From NCBI GenBank assembly GCA_045613685.1, contig JAZLBL010000015.1, forward strand, positions 9,520 to 73,519: DNA of 64,000 nucleotides. The letters run 5' to 3'. Shown here piece after piece: positions 40,869 to 48,036 of the stretch. Source of the stretch: Fimenecus sp045613685. Its GTDB lineage: Bacteria > Bacillota > Clostridia > Oscillospirales > Acutalibacteraceae. The position numbers and the translations under genes were made by a program. Under the pieces are notes generated by a model. The model made no database searches. It was not told the DNA's origin and worked only from the letters and a program-made list of their open reading frames with translations. Every line of letters starts with the position of its first letter. The first letter of the stretch is position 1.

Positions 40869-41690
40869 ATGTCAGAAAATAGAAACTGTATCCAATCAAA
40901 AATCAAAGAAGCTGTTTGTATCGATACAAACCGAGTTTATGACTCTTGCGCAGACAAAGATTGTCTTGAAGATTTGAGAGTTTATTTCACATCTTCAGCT
41001 CAATGTGTTATAGACCGAGCAACTAATGTTCGCTGTCGTGGAAGCGAAGTACTTAATGCTTTTATTGAAGTTGAAAGAGTGCCTTTTAATCGTGGCTTTT
41101 ATTCAGTAGATATTACTTATTTCTTCAAGGTTTGCCTTGATGTTTTCTGTGGCCACGCAAGTCAGCCAACAATCGTTGAGGGACTTGCAAGTTTTTCTAA
41201 AAAATGCATTCTCTATGGTTCTGAAGGCAATGTAAAAGTGTTCTCATCTGAATTTGCAAGTTGCGAAACAGATACTCAACTTCAAATGACTAACACTAAT
41301 CCAAGAGCAAAGGTGCAGACTGTTGACCCAATCTGTCTTGATGCTAAGCTTCGAAAAGCTCATGACTGTTGCGACCCTTGTCATAAACCAGGTAGATTAC
41401 CAAAATGCGTTTGCCGTTGCTTTGACGGAGATTTTGACAGCTATGATAACGAGCCTGAAAAGATTGTCACAGTCACTCTTGGAATTTTCACAATCGTACA
41501 GCTTGAAAGAGATGTGCAGATGCTTATTCCTGCTTATGATTTCTGTATACCAAGCAAAGAATGCAGTTGCGATGCCGATAACCCTTGCGACGCATTCAGA
41601 AAAATCCAATTTCCTGTTGACGAATTCTTCCCACCTAAAGAAGGTTGCTTGAAAAGCGACTCTTTCACAGGTTGCGGATGCGGAGATTAA
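40869..41690 (+). CDS. Cysteine-rich conserved protein of unknown function
   Basis: 273 residues with 24 cysteines and no signal peptide or membrane helix. The N-terminal half (KEAVCIDTNRVYDSC, DCLEDLRVYF, RATNVRCRGSEV, FNRGFYSVDI) is recalled as a clostridial conserved protein of unknown role. A central cluster HDCCDPCHKPGRLPKCVCRC and the C-terminal CSCDADNPC and CGCGD look like metal sites or cross-linking cysteines. The start at 40869 has AGGAGG 8 nt upstream; the upstream ATG at 40827 has none. A spore-coat-like structural role is a guess from composition. Confidence 0.8.
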   Translation: MSENRNCIQSKIKEAVCIDTNRVYDSCADKDCLEDLRVYFTSSAQCVIDRATNVRCRGSEVLNAFIEVERVPFNRGFYSVDITYFFKVCLDVFCGHASQPTIVEGLASFSKKCILYGSEGNVKVFSSEFASCETDTQLQMTNTNPRAKVQTVDPICLDAKLRKAHDCCDPCHKPGRLPKCVCRCFDGDFDSYDNEPEKIVTVTLGIFTIVQLERDVQMLIPAYDFCIPSKECSCDADNPCDAFRKIQFPVDEFFPPKEGCLKSDSFTGCGCGD

Positions 41691-41695
41691 AAGAA

Positions 41696-41721
41696 AAACG
41701 GTAGGTTTTCACCTACCGTTT
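41696..41721. terminator. Bidirectional terminator, duplicate of the glgP terminator
   Basis: AAACGGTAGGT, loop TTTC, ACCTACCGTTT then AGTTTTATTT. The stem and loop are identical to the terminator at 48006-48031. It terminates the Cys-rich gene from the left. Confidence 0.88.
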
Positions 41722-41724
41722 AGT

Positions 41725-41762
41725 TTTATTTCTTAAAAGCTGATTTTGTGCTTCAAATGTTA
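41725..41762 (-). pseudogene. Decayed 3' end of a second glycogen phosphorylase gene
   Basis: Next to the duplicated terminator, the minus strand reads Asn-Ile-stop-Ser-Thr-Lys-Ser-Ala-Phe-Lys-Lys-stop. The end of the intact glgP at 48037 reads Asn-Ile-Trp-Asn-Thr-Lys-Ser-Ala-Phe-Lys-Lys-stop. Terminator plus last 12 codons align over about 70 nt, with third-position and a few other changes, so this is a relic of a glgP copy or of its 3' region. Only this end remains; the adjacent sequence is the zinc-ribbon gene. Confidence 0.7.
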
Positions 41763-41766
41763 ATTT

Positions 41767-42732
41767 TTAATATGTAATTGTGTAGTCCTTTTCAAAGCAC
41801 ATATCAAGTGAAATGTCGTGAGTGCCAAACATATTAACTGTAAGCATAAGCTTTGTTGGAATAGTATAAGTTGCATTTGTCATTCTGTTTGTTGCTTTAT
41901 CAAATTTCGCAACAACTGTGCAACCACTATATTCTGTTGAGAATTTTTGCACCATTGATGACTCTTCCTTATTCGCAACTTCATTTGTTTCAATAACGTC
42001 AAAAGCCGCACCCACACCTTTGCCAGCTGTTGGGTTAGTTGTATCTTTAGCTACGATTCTTACTTCATAATAGCTTCCCATATCTTTAAAGCTTGCTTCT
42101 TTGATATCGTCAACTGTAAGACAACTTACATAGCTTTGATTTGGCACTTGGAAGTTTGCAACAATTTCTTCACGACCTGTATATGTAATAGGGTCTGTGT
42201 CATCTTGCATAAATTTGTCTTTCATTGGGTCAACCATGCTTTCAAGCACTTTAGGTGCCTTGACTTCATTGATGTTGCGTTTTTCATAATTCTTAACAAC
42301 CACAGTTGCCTCACTTTTTACTCTGTTTGCATTTTTGTTGAAATAATCAACAATCTCTGCAGTTGTTTTGCTATCTTTTGAATTTTTATTTGTTGTTTCT
42401 TCAGGATTTACAGATGTTCCACCATTGTTAGAGTTATTATCTGTGTTGTTACCTGAATCTGACACAGTTGTGCTTTCAGTAACGCCTGGTGAATTTGTAT
42501 CATCATCCTTATCAGGCTTTGGAATTATCAAAGCAACAATAACAATAACTATCGCAAGTATAACTGCAAGCAATGTTTTAATTACAGAATTTGCCTTATC
42601 TTTCTTTTGCATTGCCGCTAATTCTTTTGCTTTTTCTTCTGCATTCTGATTTTCATAAAGATTTCCGCCACAATATGCACACACGGTTGCATATTTATTT
42701 GCATTTTCTTTTCCACAATTTGGACAAATCAT
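41767..42732 (-). CDS. Zinc-ribbon membrane protein with extracytoplasmic domain
   Basis: 321 residues. An N-terminal zinc ribbon (CPNCG...CAYCGG, residues 3-22), a Lys/Glu-rich linker and one membrane helix (about 49-69) are followed by a Thr/Ser/Asn/Asp-rich linker (about 72-125) and a mixed alpha/beta extracytoplasmic domain of about 200 residues with no recognised family. This 'zinc_ribbon + TM + unknown domain' design is common in gut Clostridia. It lies 20 nt downstream of the serine dehydratase gene on the same strand and may be co-transcribed. Confidence 0.8.
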   Translation of the reverse strand: MICPNCGKENANKYATVCAYCGGNLYENQNAEEKAKELAAMQKKDKANSVIKTLLAVILAIVIVIVALIIPKPDKDDDTNSPGVTESTTVSDSGNNTDNNSNNGGTSVNPEETTNKNSKDSKTTAEIVDYFNKNANRVKSEATVVVKNYEKRNINEVKAPKVLESMVDPMKDKFMQDDTDPITYTGREEIVANFQVPNQSYVSCLTVDDIKEASFKDMGSYYEVRIVAKDTTNPTAGKGVGAAFDVIETNEVANKEESSMVQKFSTEYSGCTVVAKFDKATNRMTNATYTIPTKLMLTVNMFGTHDISLDMCFEKDYTITY

Positions 42733-42752
42733 TTTCCCATACCCCTTTTATT

Positions 42753-44186
42753 TTATATATTCAAAGTTGCAAGTCCACCCTCACTTGTTTCGCGATATGC
42801 TGCGTGAATGTCAAGACCTGTTTTCTTCATTGTTTCAATTACGCTATCGAGCGAGATTTTTCGGGTTTCACTTAAGAAACTTGCAAGGTTAACAGCATTG
42901 ATTGCTCTCATTGCTGCAACCGCATTTCTCTCAATGCAAGGAATTTGAACAAGTCCGCAAATCGGGTCGCAAGTGAGTCCCAAATGATGTTCAATGGCAA
43001 TTTCAGCAGCATATTCAATCTTACCCCTTTTAAGACCAAAAAGTTCACCCAGTGCCGCAGCGGCCATCGCACACGCCGTACCAACTTCTGCCTGACAACC
43101 ACACTCTGCACCTGAAATTGATGCATTTGTCTTAACAAGATTACCAATAAGCCCAGCAGTTGCAAGTGCTTTTAAAATATCACGGTCTGTGTATCCGTGT
43201 TTATGTTGCATATAGTAAAGCACAGCCGGCACAACACCTGATGCACCACAAGTTGGTGCAGTAACAATTCTGTTACCCGATGCATTCTGCTCACTGACTG
43301 CAAAAGCATAAGAACAAACTTCTCTGTTTTCACGGGTTTCTGCACTCTCGCCGATATGCTCCATATTATAAAGATATTTTGCTTTTTTCTGCACTTCAAG
43401 ACCACCGGGGAGAATTCCTTCGTCTTCGATTCCGCGTTCAATAGCATCTTTCATTGTTTTCCATACTGTTGAAAGATAATCCCAGATATATTCACCCTCA
43501 ACCTCGTCAACATATTGCCACAAGCGATATTTTTTCTCTTTGCAATATGCTTTGATATCTTTGAATGTGCTTAAATTATAAACAATAGGCTCAGTTGCAG
43601 ATTTGCTACCCTCGAACTCAATTCGACCACCGCCGACACTGAAAACACGGATAAAATCAACTTGTTCACCGTCTTTAAAAGCGAACAAATCCATTGTATT
43701 TGGGTGTTCAATATCATTTTTGAGATAGTCAAATTCGACTTCGCAAGGAATTGGTGCTAATGTGTTAATAATAACTGAATCTGTACAGTGTCCCTTGCCA
43801 GTTTTTGCAAGTGAACCATATAAAATTGCCTTGAATGAGTCTGCATCACTATTCTTTTCTTTAAAGAGAATACATGCTTTTTCAGGACCCATTGTATGTG
43901 AGCTTGACGGACCACAACCGATTCTATAAAGTTGATTAAGCGATTCCATACCCTGAAGTTTTTCAACGGTTTTCTTTTCTTCTTCACTTTCGAAGAAAAT
44001 ATCCATTGAAACGCTGAACACCTTTGCCATTTTATAAAAATTCTCGGCAGATGGCACAGTTTCACCATTTTCCCAAGACAAAACAGTTGGCTCGTCAGCA
44101 TTCACTCTATCGGCAAGTCCGCTAACTGACATATTATTCTTTTCTCTTAATTCAGTTATTTTTTTTGAATAAATATCGTTTAACAT
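42753..44186 (-). CDS. L-serine dehydratase (Fe-S, single chain) with N-terminal XRE domain
   Basis: 477 residues. Residues 1-64 form a Cro/CI helix-turn-helix (KKITELREKNNMSVSGLADRV, EPTVLSWENGETVP, FYKMAKVFSVSMDIFF). The beta-type domain follows (GCGPSSSHTMGPEKA near 89), then the alpha-type domain with PTCGASGVVPAV near 310 and cluster cysteines in ECGCQAEVGTACAMA and CDPICGLVQIPC. The enzyme converts serine to pyruvate and ammonia with an oxygen-sensitive 4Fe-4S cluster. The HTH fusion is unusual and suggests DNA binding coupled to enzyme state (inference). YhcH is encoded just upstream. Confidence 0.93.
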   Translation of the reverse strand: MLNDIYSKKITELREKNNMSVSGLADRVNADEPTVLSWENGETVPSAENFYKMAKVFSVSMDIFFESEEEKKTVEKLQGMESLNQLYRIGCGPSSSHTMGPEKACILFKEKNSDADSFKAILYGSLAKTGKGHCTDSVIINTLAPIPCEVEFDYLKNDIEHPNTMDLFAFKDGEQVDFIRVFSVGGGRIEFEGSKSATEPIVYNLSTFKDIKAYCKEKKYRLWQYVDEVEGEYIWDYLSTVWKTMKDAIERGIEDEGILPGGLEVQKKAKYLYNMEHIGESAETRENREVCSYAFAVSEQNASGNRIVTAPTCGASGVVPAVLYYMQHKHGYTDRDILKALATAGLIGNLVKTNASISGAECGCQAEVGTACAMAAAALGELFGLKRGKIEYAAEIAIEHHLGLTCDPICGLVQIPCIERNAVAAMRAINAVNLASFLSETRKISLDSVIETMKKTGLDIHAAYRETSEGGLATLNI

Positions 44187-44187
44187 A

Positions 44188-44634
44188 TTACACCTTAACC
44201 TTTACTACAACTTTACGACAAGTCATAGATTTATTGTTAGTTGCTACGCCCGGGCAATGTAAATCATTTGGATAAAGCACCATAAAACTATTCTCAATAA
44301 GTGTAATAGTTTCTGTTTTACACTCATAAAACCACACATCGTTTTGGGGTAACGCTTCGGTTTCTTTTTCGGCATATCCTATGGGTGCAACGCCTATAAG
44401 CTCTTCACCTTTCACCATAAACTGAATATCTATGTATTTTTTATGTGCTTCGGCTATGGTCTTTTCAGGGTCGGTATCATAAGACTGCACCATATAGAAA
44501 ATATTGTCACCATCAAGTTCATATCTACCCAATTCCATAGTGTTGAAATCAGTATTTGCAAGGAATTGGAGAGCAGTATAAACCCTACCTAATCCTTTAT
44601 AATTCTCTATGTTTTTTAAAGTATCAAAAATCAT
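44188..44634 (-). CDS. YhcH/YjgK/YiaL-family protein
   Basis: 148-residue beta-sandwich (cupin-like) protein. It shows GRYELDGDNIFYMVQSYDT, the metal-region motif EAHKKYIDIQFMVKGEE, and FMVLYPNDLHCPG, which carry the family's conserved His/Glu set. Relatives are linked to sialic-acid or other sugar metabolism and some act as anomerases. Here it precedes the serine dehydratase by one base, with its own promoter, so the sugar link is not supported by neighbours. Confidence 0.9.
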   Translation of the reverse strand: MIFDTLKNIENYKGLGRVYTALQFLANTDFNTMELGRYELDGDNIFYMVQSYDTDPEKTIAEAHKKYIDIQFMVKGEELIGVAPIGYAEKETEALPQNDVWFYECKTETITLIENSFMVLYPNDLHCPGVATNNKSMTCRKVVVKVKV

Positions 44635-44649
44635 AACATCACCTATTCA

Positions 44650-44678
44650 AATATATCAAATTAGGTGCTAAAAGTCAA
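44650..44678 (-). promoter_or_regulatory. Promoter of yhcH-serine dehydratase, with imperfect palindrome
   Basis: TTGACT (44673-44678), 17 nt, TATATT (44650-44655). The inverted repeat CACCTA...TAGGTG (44640-44667) brackets the -10 and could be an operator. Confidence 0.72.
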
Positions 44679-44686
44679 TAAAAATA

Positions 44687-44708
44687 GGGACGAGATATAA
44701 CCCGTCCC
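44687..44708 (-). terminator. Terminator after the 144-residue helical protein gene
   Basis: On the minus strand GGGACGGG, a 6-nt loop, CTCGTCCC (one G-T pair) followed by TATTTTTATT. The GC-rich arms resemble the dispersed palindromes at 30458 and 31197. Confidence 0.72.
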
Positions 44709-44721
44709 CACAAAAATTTAA

Positions 44722-45156
44722 TTACAAAAATTGTCGCATCTGAATTGTCAAATCTTCTTCAAGATTTATGAGTCTTTTGCAGATATCCTTTGATTTCTCA
44801 TCTGCCGCAACATATTGATTAAGATATTTATTGAGAGATTTAACACCCATATTACACCCTTCGGTAATCAAATCTGCAATAGTATGGTCACTTTCATTCA
44901 TAACAAGTTTCATATTAGTTTTAAGCCACGACATACCCTTTGCCATCGGATTTGGCTCTTTACCGTCATCACGATATCTGTCAAGAAGTTCTTGCAATTC
45001 TTTATCTAACTTTTTATGCTCTTCTTTTGAGTCTTCAAGGTCTTTTTTGAGTCGGTCAGATTTAACATAATCCAACACATCATCAATGGATGAAACGCCC
45101 ATTTTAATACCTGCATCGCACTCACGAAGCAATTTAATTGTATCTTGTTCAACCAT
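44722..45156 (-). CDS. Helical protein of unknown function (144 aa)
   Basis: All-helical, highly charged, cytosolic protein with a four-helix-bundle look: DTIKLLRECDAGIKMGVSSIDDVLDYV, a long Lys/Glu helix, and LITEGCNMGVKSLNKYLNQYVAA. Related clostridial proteins are unnamed; a ferritin-like or DUF2383-like bundle is a possibility but the metal ligands are not evident. The ATG at 45156 has AAAGGAG 8-9 nt upstream; an in-frame TTG at 45195 is disfavoured. Its ribosome-binding site is one arm of the terminator hairpin of the upstream sulP gene. Confidence 0.75.
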   Translation of the reverse strand: MVEQDTIKLLRECDAGIKMGVSSIDDVLDYVKSDRLKKDLEDSKEEHKKLDKELQELLDRYRDDGKEPNPMAKGMSWLKTNMKLVMNESDHTIADLITEGCNMGVKSLNKYLNQYVAADEKSKDICKRLINLEEDLTIQMRQFL

Positions 45157-45161
45157 AAAAA

Positions 45162-45211
45162 AATACTCCTTTGCTTTTTTAATAGTATTTACCAAAAAAG
45201 CAAGGAGTATT
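45162..45211 (-). terminator. Terminator of sulP whose stem contains the next gene's ribosome-binding site
   Basis: On the minus strand AATACTCCTTGCTTTTTT pairs with AAAAAAGCAAAGGAGTATT (18 bp, one bulge) around a 13-nt loop, followed by TTTTTT and then directly by the ATG of the 144-residue protein. The second arm includes AAAGGAG. Confidence 0.75.
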
Positions 45212-45223
45212 ACAAATTATCTT

Positions 45224-46885
45224 TTATTTAATTTCTGAAGCACGTTTCAATGCATCATCAATGTGTGGACAGAAATTCTCTGCGCCAACCTTATCGTAGA
45301 AACCTGCTTTTTGCATAGCGTGCAAAGGTTGCTCATTTACGTGAGAAAGCACCAACGAAACACCTTTTTTCTGACATTTTTTATAAAGCATTTCAAGAGA
45401 GTTCATTGCTGTCGCATCAATCGCAGGAACCGCTCTCATTCTAAGCACTATGCAATGTGTTTTTTCATTATATTTAATATCGAGAATTTTGTCTGCAGCG
45501 CCAAAGAAAAGTGGACCACTGATTTCATAAACCCTTACATTTTCAGGCACAACTTTTAAGTCAAGACTGTCTGTGTCGTTTTCGCTATCAATCTGTTTCC
45601 AACCTGTAACTGCTGTTTCTTCACTCATTCGTTTCATAAACAACATAGCCGCAAGCACCATACCAACTTCAATAGCAATAACAAGGTCAAAAATTACAGT
45701 AAGACCAAATGTGATTACCATAACGATAATATCGTTTTTAGGTGCAGCTTTAAGAATATGCACGAACTTTTTCCACTCGCTCATATTATAAGCAACCATA
45801 AAGAGAATTGCCGCAATCGTAGGCATTGGAATAAGCCCTGCAAGTGGCATAAGGAATAAAAGCACAACAAGAAGAACTATCGCATGAACCATACCTGCAA
45901 CCGGTGTTCGACCACCATTTTTAGCATTTGCTGCAGTTCTTGCGATTGCACCTGTTGCGGGAATGCCACCAAATAAAACTGATGCAATATTGCCCACGCC
46001 CTGTGCCACCAATTCTGCATTAGAGTTATGACGAGAATGTACCATACTGTCTGCAACAACGCAAGAGAGAAGTGATTCAATAGCAGCAAGAATTGCAATA
46101 GTAAATGCATCGGGCAAAACTGCTGAAACTTTACTGAAACTGAATTCCATATCAGTTAACACAAATTGTGGAAAACCTGATGGAATTGTATAAAGGTCAC
46201 CGATTGTGAAAACCCCACCATCAAGACCTGGGATAAACTTCACCATAAGCGCGCCAACAACAACCGCAATAAGTGATGGTGGAACTTTTTTCTCAAATTT
46301 AGGATAAATAATGAGAATTGCAAGAGATACCGCACCAACCAAAAGTGCTTGCCAACTGAATGTATCTATTGCATGAATGTTTGCTTCGATTTTTTCAATA
46401 GTTTCAATAGGCTTAATGCCATCCGCATATTGAAGACCAAGAAAGTCTTTAATCTGACCAATGAAAATTGTTACTGCAATACCCGCTGTGAAACCTGTTG
46501 TGATTGTGTATGGAATAAATTTAATAAGTGAGCCTAGTTTAAACACACCCATTAAAATAAGGAAGATACCTGCAAGAATTGTTGCGACAATAAGCCCTTC
46601 CATACCCTGAGTTGCCACAATGCCTGCAACAACTGTTGCAAATGCAGCAGTCGGACCTGCAATTTGAACTCGGCTACCACCTAAAAAAGACACCACAAAA
46701 CCAGCAAAAATAGCGGTATAAACACCACATGCCGGCTCAACGCCCGACGCCAACGCCAATGCGATTGACAATGGCAAAGCAATGATTGCAACAATTACAC
46801 CTGCAATAATATCCTTTGCAAATTGGTCTTTTTTATAGTTTTTTATAACGGAAAAGAATTTCGGTTTAAGATAAAAGCTTTTCAT
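45224..46885 (-). CDS. SulP-family anion transporter with STAS domain
   Basis: 553 residues. A membrane core of 12-14 segments begins with DIIAGVIVAIIALPLSIALALASG and contains GSRVQIAGPTAAFATVV and GGIPATGAIARTAANAKNGGRTPVAG, the SulP signatures. A cytosolic STAS domain follows (about 440-550, LRMRAVPAIDATAMNSLEML). Members carry sulfate, bicarbonate or C4-dicarboxylates; no sulfate assimilation genes are in the window. Confidence 0.93.
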   Translation of the reverse strand: MKSFYLKPKFFSVIKNYKKDQFAKDIIAGVIVAIIALPLSIALALASGVEPACGVYTAIFAGFVVSFLGGSRVQIAGPTAAFATVVAGIVATQGMEGLIVATILAGIFLILMGVFKLGSLIKFIPYTITTGFTAGIAVTIFIGQIKDFLGLQYADGIKPIETIEKIEANIHAIDTFSWQALLVGAVSLAILIIYPKFEKKVPPSLIAVVVGALMVKFIPGLDGGVFTIGDLYTIPSGFPQFVLTDMEFSFSKVSAVLPDAFTIAILAAIESLLSCVVADSMVHSRHNSNAELVAQGVGNIASVLFGGIPATGAIARTAANAKNGGRTPVAGMVHAIVLLVVLLFLMPLAGLIPMPTIAAILFMVAYNMSEWKKFVHILKAAPKNDIIVMVITFGLTVIFDLVIAIEVGMVLAAMLFMKRMSEETAVTGWKQIDSENDTDSLDLKVVPENVRVYEISGPLFFGAADKILDIKYNEKTHCIVLRMRAVPAIDATAMNSLEMLYKKCQKKGVSLVLSHVNEQPLHAMQKAGFYDKVGAENFCPHIDDALKRASEIK

Positions 46886-46922
46886 ATGCTCACATCCGTA
46901 TTATCAATTTCTAACGGATAAA

Positions 46923-46951
46923 ATATTAGCACTTTTATACAAGGTAGTCAA
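46923..46951 (-). promoter_or_regulatory. Promoter of the SulP gene
   Basis: TTGACT (46946-46951), 17 nt, TAATAT (46923-46928). Between it and the ATG is an inverted repeat ATCCGT/ACGGAT. Confidence 0.72.
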
Positions 46952-46981
46952 GAATTATTTGTAAGTTTTGCCGAAAAAAAT

Positions 46982-47005
46982 AAAGAGTGATTTTCATCAC
47001 TCTTT
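46982..47005 (-). terminator. Terminator after the esterase gene
   Basis: On the minus strand AAAGAGTGAT, loop GAAA, ATCACTCTTT followed by ATTTTTTT. A 10-bp perfect stem. Confidence 0.88.
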
Positions 47006-47010
47006 TTGGT

Positions 47011-47943
47011 TTATTTTATATATTTTTCAACAAATTCATAAGCATCATCAAAACATATTTTACTCTTTTTGAAAATCGGCATAATCGCCCAAGCGTGATT
47101 ACCGATTATTCCGTCTGCTTTGAATTGTTTATTGTGAACGCCAAGTTTATCTAACTCAGCACACAAATCAAAGGTTTCAAATCTCAACTTATCATTTGTT
47201 GACCACACCGCATAGGTTGGTGGAAACTTTTCACTAAACTTTGGTGAGCAATATTTTGCATCATCAGTTTTTAAGAATTCTCTTGTATCTTCAAGATTTT
47301 TACCCAAAAATGTAGTAACCATCATCTTCATGTCAGGGAATTCTGATTGCTCTTTATCACTATCAGTTAATCTTTGCAAATCAAAGCAACCACAGATTGA
47401 CACAAGCGCCTTGATTTTTGCCTTGCCGAAATGACGAAAATCAATACCGAGTCCATCAAGAGCCGATTTATCATTAAAGCAATTTGCTACATAAGAGATA
47501 TAATATCCCCCTGCACTCTCACCTGCGATTACAATGTTTTCAGGGTCAAAATTATTTTCTTCTGCTGTATCAAGAATCTGGTCAATCGCCTTGAAAATTT
47601 CAAAAAGTTGTGCAGGATAAACCTTATCAGGTGCCCAAGTATAACCAATGGATGCAGTGAAAAATCCCTTTTGCGCCCAATTTGCAATATATCGGTTTCG
47701 CATAGGTGTAATGCCCGAAACCCAACCACCACCATGAATATAAATAAACAACGGCTTTTTCTCACGCTTTAAATCCTTGCGACAATATGTATAGATTTTA
47801 TTCTGTTTCCCATCATCATAACTTTGAATTTCATACTCTAAATTTTCAGGACAAGGGCGCACAGTCAGTGCATATACAAGCAATTCAGTAAAATTATACC
47901 AATATTGACCCAACTTGCCACGAATATAAAGTTTTTTATCCAT
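47011..47943 (-). CDS. Alpha/beta hydrolase (HSL/carboxylesterase-like)
   Basis: 310-residue cytosolic esterase-type protein. The oxyanion-hole motif IHGGGWVSG is near residue 75, the nucleophile elbow GESAGG is near 145, and the late GNHAW provides the His. This is the hormone-sensitive-lipase (BD-FAE/Abhydrolase_3) pattern; typical substrates are short-chain esters, including acetylated sugars. No signal peptide. It is monocistronic with a clear terminator. Confidence 0.88.
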   Translation of the reverse strand: MDKKLYIRGKLGQYWYNFTELLVYALTVRPCPENLEYEIQSYDDGKQNKIYTYCRKDLKREKKPLFIYIHGGGWVSGITPMRNRYIANWAQKGFFTASIGYTWAPDKVYPAQLFEIFKAIDQILDTAEENNFDPENIVIAGESAGGYYISYVANCFNDKSALDGLGIDFRHFGKAKIKALVSICGCFDLQRLTDSDKEQSEFPDMKMMVTTFLGKNLEDTREFLKTDDAKYCSPKFSEKFPPTYAVWSTNDKLRFETFDLCAELDKLGVHNKQFKADGIIGNHAWAIMPIFKKSKICFDDAYEFVEKYIK

Positions 47944-48005
47944 TCAAATCACCCAAGAAAATTCTAGCACAAATAAAACAAGAATTCAATAAACTACCAA
48001 TCAAA

Positions 48006-48031
48006 AAACGGTAGGTTTTCACCTACCGTTT
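48006..48031 (-). terminator. Terminator after glgP
   Basis: AAACGGTAGGT, loop GAAA on the minus strand, ACCTACCGTTT followed by TTTGATTGG. Its stem is identical to that at 41696-41721. Confidence 0.85.
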
Positions 48032-48036
48032 AGTTT

